From Avimicrobium caecorum (GTDB lineage: Bacteria > Bacillota > Clostridia > Oscillospirales > Ruminococcaceae): a stretch of DNA of 64,000 bases. The stretch is taken from positions 1 through 64,000 of the forward strand of contig CAJFNJ010000008.1 of the NCBI GenBank assembly GCA_904394705.1, written 5' to 3'. The notes under the pieces are model-generated. The model was given only the letters and a program-made list of their open reading frames with translations. It made no database searches and was not told the origin of the DNA. Below are positions 60,561-64,000 of the stretch, one piece after another. A program made the position numbers and the translations under genes. Position 1 is the first letter of the stretch. Each line of letters starts with the position of its first letter.

Positions 60561-60707
60561 TCAGAAGTGACAGGGGTGCGGACAGTTGGCACAATCCAGC
60601 TTGCAGTAGGGTTCCGCAGCGGGCTCACGCCAGTGATCCGGGTCCTTTTCCGGAGCCTTGACAGCCTCCTCGGCCTGGATCTTCTTCTCCTCCATCTCAG
60701 CGGACAT
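60561..60707 (-). CDS. 48-residue four-cysteine protein behind Mrp
   Basis: A short open frame with a strong ribosome site (AGGAGG, 7 bases before ATG) placed 12 bp after the Mrp stop codon and followed by the operon terminator. The protein has a charged helical N-terminus (SAEMEEKKIQAEEAVKAPEK) and a C-terminal metal-type motif C-x3-C-x2-C-x3-C (YCKLDCANCPHPCHF; Cys 35, 39, 42, 46). The Mrp N-terminus has a similar cysteine cluster. It may bind zinc or an iron-sulfur cluster; no family recognised. Confidence 0.75.
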   Translation of the reverse strand: MSAEMEEKKIQAEEAVKAPEKDPDHWREPAAEPYCKLDCANCPHPCHF

Positions 60708-60719
60708 ACAGGTTCCTCC

Positions 60720-61559
60720 TTACAGGGTCTCCAGACGGTCCATAGCACCGTCCATCCAGTCGCCCTCAAACAGCTCTACGGCACCGGCATCCACTGCCTT
60801 TGCCAGAGCCGGGTCAACCGGAATCTTTGCCAGTACCGGTACGCCGTACTTCTCAGCGATCTCATCGATATGGCTCTCGCCGAACAGCTTGATCTGCTTG
60901 CCGCAGTCCGGACAGGTCAGGTAGCTCATGTTCTCCACCAGACCCAGGATCGGAATATTCATCATCTTTGCCATGTTGGCAGCCTTCTCCACGATTACCG
61001 ATACCAGCTCCTGGGGAGAAGCCACAATGATGATGCCATCCAGCGGAATGGATTGGAATACAGTCAGCGGTACATCACCGGTTCCTGGAGGCATATCCAC
61101 GAACATGAAGTCCACATCGCTCCAGATTACAGTGGTCCAGAACTGCTTGACCACATCGGCAATGATCGGACCGCGCCAGATTACGGGATCGGTCTCATTT
61201 TCCAGCAGCATATTCACAGACATCACTTCAATGCCCATCTTGGAACGAGCCGGGAACATACCCCACTCGCCGCCGGTGGCCCTCTCATGGATGCCGAATG
61301 CCTTGGGAATGGACGGACCGGTTACATCAGCGTCCAGTACGGCGCTGTTGTAGCCGCGGCGGTTTGCCAGAACAGCCAGCATGGAAGTCACCATCGACTT
61401 GCCTACGCCGCCCTTGCCGCTGACAACACCGATTACCTTCCGGATGCTGCTCATCTCATGGGGCTTTTCAATAAAGCTGGTCGGAGCTCCTCCATTGCGG
61501 GAGGGGCAGTTTTCACCGCAGGAACTGCAGTCATGGGTGCAGTTTTCAATCTCGCTCAA
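60720..61559 (-). CDS. mrp: Mrp/NBP35-family iron-sulfur carrier ATPase
   Basis: A 279-residue P-loop NTPase. An N-terminal cysteine cluster (CTHDCSSCGENCPS, about 7-20), the deviant Walker A SGKGGVGKS (about 48-56), DADVTGPSIPKAFG (about 78-91) and the cluster-bridging LTCPDCGKQ (about 212-220) are present. Such proteins carry [4Fe-4S] clusters to target proteins. It heads a two-gene operon with the 48-residue Cys4 protein. Confidence 0.95.
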   Translation of the reverse strand: MSEIENCTHDCSSCGENCPSRNGGAPTSFIEKPHEMSSIRKVIGVVSGKGGVGKSMVTSMLAVLANRRGYNSAVLDADVTGPSIPKAFGIHERATGGEWGMFPARSKMGIEVMSVNMLLENETDPVIWRGPIIADVVKQFWTTVIWSDVDFMFVDMPPGTGDVPLTVFQSIPLDGIIIVASPQELVSVIVEKAANMAKMMNIPILGLVENMSYLTCPDCGKQIKLFGESHIDEIAEKYGVPVLAKIPVDPALAKAVDAGAVELFEGDWMDGAMDRLETL

Positions 61560-61673
61560 CTTGATCTCTCCTTTTGACGATTACCCTTTTGCTGAATTTT
61601 TCACAGACAGCCTTATTATATTCCTCTAACCGGAATCCGTCAAGAGGCGGCGCCAGCCCTCCTGTACACAGAC

Positions 61674-61718
61674 AAAAAAGCGTCCCCTGTCCCGTCTGTG
61701 GGCACAGAGAGCGCTTTT
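61674..61718 (-). terminator. Terminator of the thioesterase gene
   Basis: AAAAAGCG and CGCTTTT close a stem that contains CTGT/ACAG inside; the minus-strand transcript ends in TTTTTT. Confidence 0.65.
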
Positions 61719-61734
61719 GCAGCAAAAACGGCTG

Positions 61735-62124
61735 TTACTTCTGGAGCTTGTCAGCAGCGCCCTGGAGGAAACGGTCCCGGGTGACGATGATGCGCAGGTG
61801 GTCGCCCTTGCCGATGAGACCGGCTTCATCGTATGCCTCGATGGCAAACTTGACCTTCTTGCCGTCCACTTCTGTGATGGTGGCAACCGCACGCACTTCC
61901 ATGCCCACCGGAGTAGCCGATACATGGGAGCTGGAAATATTGCCGCCTACCGAGGTCTTGCCCTCTTCTAGGAACTGGGCCAGACACTGGGCTGCCGCTC
62001 CCTCCATCAGAGCCATCATCATGGGAGTGGCAAATACCGGCACATCGCCGCTGCCCACAGCCAGAGCGGTATTCTGCTCGGTTACCTTGGTCTTGAGTTC
62101 GAAACTTGCACCTACCTGAATCAT
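61735..62124 (-). CDS. FlK-like hot-dog thioesterase
   Basis: A 129-residue hot-dog protein similar to fluoroacetyl-CoA thioesterase. The Thr of FATPMMMALME, the Glu of LMEGAA and the His of SSSHVSATPVG correspond to the Thr-Glu-His triad of FlK. Ordinary anaerobes carry such genes without fluoroacetate, so the natural acyl-CoA is unknown. The ATG at 62124 follows AAGGAAG; longer upstream frames lack a ribosome site. It lies 120 bp after the ClpC-like gene. Confidence 0.85.
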   Translation of the reverse strand: MIQVGASFELKTKVTEQNTALAVGSGDVPVFATPMMMALMEGAAAQCLAQFLEEGKTSVGGNISSSHVSATPVGMEVRAVATITEVDGKKVKFAIEAYDEAGLIGKGDHLRIIVTRDRFLQGAADKLQK

Positions 62125-62244
62125 CGTTATGATCTTCCTTTCACTTCCGGGAGAGTCCCCGGTCTGATTTGAAAGACGGATCTTCCATCCGCCGCGGGAA
62201 CACATTTCCCATAGTCCCTATTATTGCAGAACCGAAAGGAAAAA

Positions 62245-64000
62245 TCAACCGATTTTCTCAAAGACGGTACGGTCATTTTCCCGGCGGCAGAGCACCTTCC
62301 CTTCCGGCAGTGTTCCGGCAAGGCTGGCATCTGCCAGGGGGTCCTCCACCTTCTCCCGGATGGCTTTGAGTACCGGACGGGCCCCATAGGACCGGCAGGC
62401 CTTTTCGTCAATGAGCGAATCCACCAGCGACGGGGCAAATTCCAGATGACAGCCCAGCGGCAGCACCCGCCGTGCCAGATCCTGGAGCTGATGCCCGGCA
62501 ATCTGCCGGAGCTCCTCCTGCCCCAGGGCATCGAACACCACGATCTGATCCAGCCGCCCGAGGAACTCCGGACGAAGCTGACGGCGCACCTCTGCCATGG
62601 CAGCCCGGCGGATCTCGGCCCGGCGCTGCTCCGCTCCCGGCTCCCCGGAGGCAAAGCCCAGAGGGGTGCTGTCACTGATCTCCCTCGCCCCCAGATTGGA
62701 GGTGAGGATCACAATGGTGTTGCGGAAGTTCACCTTCCGTCCGGAGGAGTCGGTGAGGAAGCCATCTCCCAGCACCTGGAGCAGCAGATCGTAGACATCG
62801 GGGTGGGCCTTCTCCATCTCATCAAAGAGCAGCACGCACCAGGGACGGCGGCGCACCCGCTCGGTGAGCTGTCCGCCCTCCTCATACCCCACATAGCCGG
62901 GCGGTGACCCCACCAGCCGTGAGACGGTGTGCTTTTCCATATACTCGGACATATCCAGCCGGATCAGGGCCTTTTCGGTGCCGAACAGTTCCCGGGCCAA
63001 TGCCCGGCAGAGTTCTGTCTTGCCCACGCCGGTGGGCCCCAGGAACAGGAAGGAGCCCATGGGGCGGCCCGGGTCGGCGATCCCCACCCGACCCCGGCGC
63101 ACTGCGGCAGCCACCAGGCGCACCGCCTCCTCCTGCCCGATGACACTCTGATGAAGCGCTTCCTCCAGATGCGCCAGCCGCTGGCTCTCCTCGGCGTCCA
63201 GCTTCTTGACATCGATCCCCGATGCCGAGGAAACGATCTCCGCCACATCATCCGGGGTCACCTTGGGACGGGGATCGGTCTCAGGGCTTTCCAGTTCCAT
63301 CTCCGCCCGCAGCCGTGCCTCCTCGTCCCGGAGCACCGCCGCTGTCTCATAGTCCTGCCGGGTCACAGCGGAGTTCTTCTCCTCCAGCAGCCGTTTGAGC
63401 TGGTCCTCCATCGACTCCTGCTGTTCCGGCGCCTCAAAGGCTGCCAGGCTCACCTTGCTGGCGGCTTCATCCAGCAGATCCAGCGCCTTGTCCGGCAGCA
63501 GACGGTCGCCGATATACCGGGCAGACAGCCGCACTGCCGCCTGGATGGACTCATCCGGGATGCGCACCTTGTGATGGGCTTCATAGCGCTCCCGCAGTCC
63601 GGCGAGGATGCGCACGGCATATTCCTCGTCCGGCTCCTCCACCAGCACCGTCTGGAACCGGCGTTCCAGGGCGCTGTCGGTTTCAATATGGCGGTGGTAC
63701 TCGTCCAGGGTGGTGGCGCCGATCACCTGCAGTTCTCCCCGGGACAGCGGCGGCTTGAGGATATTGGCGGCGTCGATGGCTCCCTCGGCCGCGCCCACGC
63801 CTACAATATTGTGGATCTCATCGATAAAGAGCAGCACATTCCCGGCAGCGGTCACCTCTGCCAGCACATTCTTCACCCGATCCTCGAAATCACCCCGGTA
63901 TTTGGTGCCTGCCACCATCGAAGTGAGATCCAGCGATACCAGCCGCTTGCCCCGCAGCCCGTCCGGAACCTCCCCGGCGGCGATCTTCCGGGCAAGAGCT
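62245..64000 (-). CDS. clpC: ClpC-type AAA+ ATPase, 5' end beyond the window
   Basis: The frame runs open to base 64000, so the start, the N-domain and Walker A of the first module are outside. Seen are Walker B of module 1 (NVLLFIDEIHNIVG), a linker with a UVR-like helix (EEKNSAVTRQDYETAAVLRD), and the complete second module: Walker A GPTGVGKTELCR, Walker B VLLFDEMEKAH, sensor ILTSNLGA. About 585 residues are visible. ClpC unfolds proteins for ClpP and is directed by adaptors such as the MecA encoded at 22.1 kb. The C-terminal region ends without an obvious ClpP loop that I can confirm. Confidence 0.93.
   Translation of the reverse strand, partial: ALARKIAAGEVPDGLRGKRLVSLDLTSMVAGTKYRGDFEDRVKNVLAEVTAAGNVLLFIDEIHNIVGVGAAEGAIDAANILKPPLSRGELQVIGATTLDEYHRHIETDSALERRFQTVLVEEPDEEYAVRILAGLRERYEAHHKVRIPDESIQAAVRLSARYIGDRLLPDKALDLLDEAASKVSLAAFEAPEQQESMEDQLKRLLEEKNSAVTRQDYETAAVLRDEEARLRAEMELESPETDPRPKVTPDDVAEIVSSASGIDVKKLDAEESQRLAHLEEALHQSVIGQEEAVRLVAAAVRRGRVGIADPGRPMGSFLFLGPTGVGKTELCRALARELFGTEKALIRLDMSEYMEKHTVSRLVGSPPGYVGYEEGGQLTERVRRRPWCVLLFDEMEKAHPDVYDLLLQVLGDGFLTDSSGRKVNFRNTIVILTSNLGAREISDSTPLGFASGEPGAEQRRAEIRRAAMAEVRRQLRPEFLGRLDQIVVFDALGQEELRQIAGHQLQDLARRVLPLGCHLEFAPSLVDSLIDEKACRSYGARPVLKAIREKVEDPLADASLAGTLPEGKVLCRRENDRTVFEKIG

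Noticed and set aside
60359..60769. 136-codon frame over the Mrp-YlbF junction
   Set aside because: It is a frame shadow of the 48-residue Cys4 gene and spacer; it lacks a ribosome site and crosses a terminator and a promoter.

Overview
The window is a densely packed, moderately GC-rich chromosomal segment from a Gram-positive anaerobe of the class Clostridia. The best guess is a gut Oscillospirales/Ruminococcaceae-type bacterium. The support is mixed: strong Shine-Dalgarno sites throughout; sigma-A promoters of TTGACA-17-TATAAT type; DivIVA, SepF and YlmH next to ileS and lspA; a YmcA/YlbF homologue next to mutS-mutL-miaA; a spoIVFA/spoIVFB pair; DUF4364 and DUF3787-type proteins; a glmS ribozyme and a lysine riboswitch; a K+-dependent membrane pyrophosphatase; and ferredoxin-type proteins. 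No rRNA, tRNA, CRISPR array, insertion sequence or phage structural gene was seen. The content is mostly core genome with a few accessory genes.

Layout. 1-4.6 kb: a small spore-surface-like protein, a MATE transporter, DUF4364, a VTT membrane protein and an XRE/ImmA regulator-protease pair. 4.6-4.9 kb: a gene-free block with nested inverted repeats ending in a terminator, possibly a structured RNA. 4.9-8.8 kb: an operon resembling Bacillus ydjGHI (zinc-ribbon, TPM and SPFH proteins) with a Tim44-like zinc-ribbon protein and no PspA. 8.9-17.3 kb: membrane pyrophosphatase, uridine kinase, a secreted protein, a HAD phosphatase, then nucleoside salvage (BMP-type binding lipoprotein, cdd, deoB, deoD). 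17.4-22.0 kb: a compact operon of RnfC-, RnfD-, RnfE- and RnfA-like proteins plus a membrane-anchored DUF4015 glycoside-hydrolase-like protein; it lacks RnfG and RnfB. 22.1-26.1 kb: MecA, Rpe, an aldo/keto reductase and a surface protein. 26.4-30.4 kb: HtrA and a two-component system that share a direct repeat upstream. 30.7-36 kb: YchF, an MTAP-like phosphorylase, a bactofilin-like protein, a membrane-anchored secreted protein and a C69 dipeptidase. 36-38.9 kb: a polar amino-acid ABC transporter behind a lysine riboswitch, hence probably a lysine importer. 39-43.3 kb: S41 peptidase, zinc-ribbon protein, XRE regulator, glmS ribozyme and glmS. 43.4-44.5 kb: SpoIVFB/SpoIVFA. 44.8-54.0 kb: the division/lipoprotein operon (HlyD-like, YggS, SepF, YlmH, DivIVA, IleS, LspA, RluA family, HAD). 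54.1-62.1 kb: miaA, mutL, mutS, YlbF family, a 48-residue four-cysteine protein, Mrp and a FlK-like thioesterase. 62.2 kb to the end: a ClpC-type ATPase cut by the window edge.

The most unusual system is the Rnf-like operon. All four subunits are intact and translationally coupled. The residues that hold the membrane [2Fe-2S] cluster, the covalent flavin motif of D and the NADH/FMN motifs of C are altered, and the G and B genes are absent, so canonical ferredoxin:NAD+ chemistry looks impossible. Other points worth attention are the 16-bp TTCAA-N6-TTCAA element shared by the response-regulator gene and htrA, the duplicated anti-SD-complementary element just upstream of the glmS ribozyme, and the small Cys4 protein behind Mrp next to a cysteine-tailed YlbF protein.
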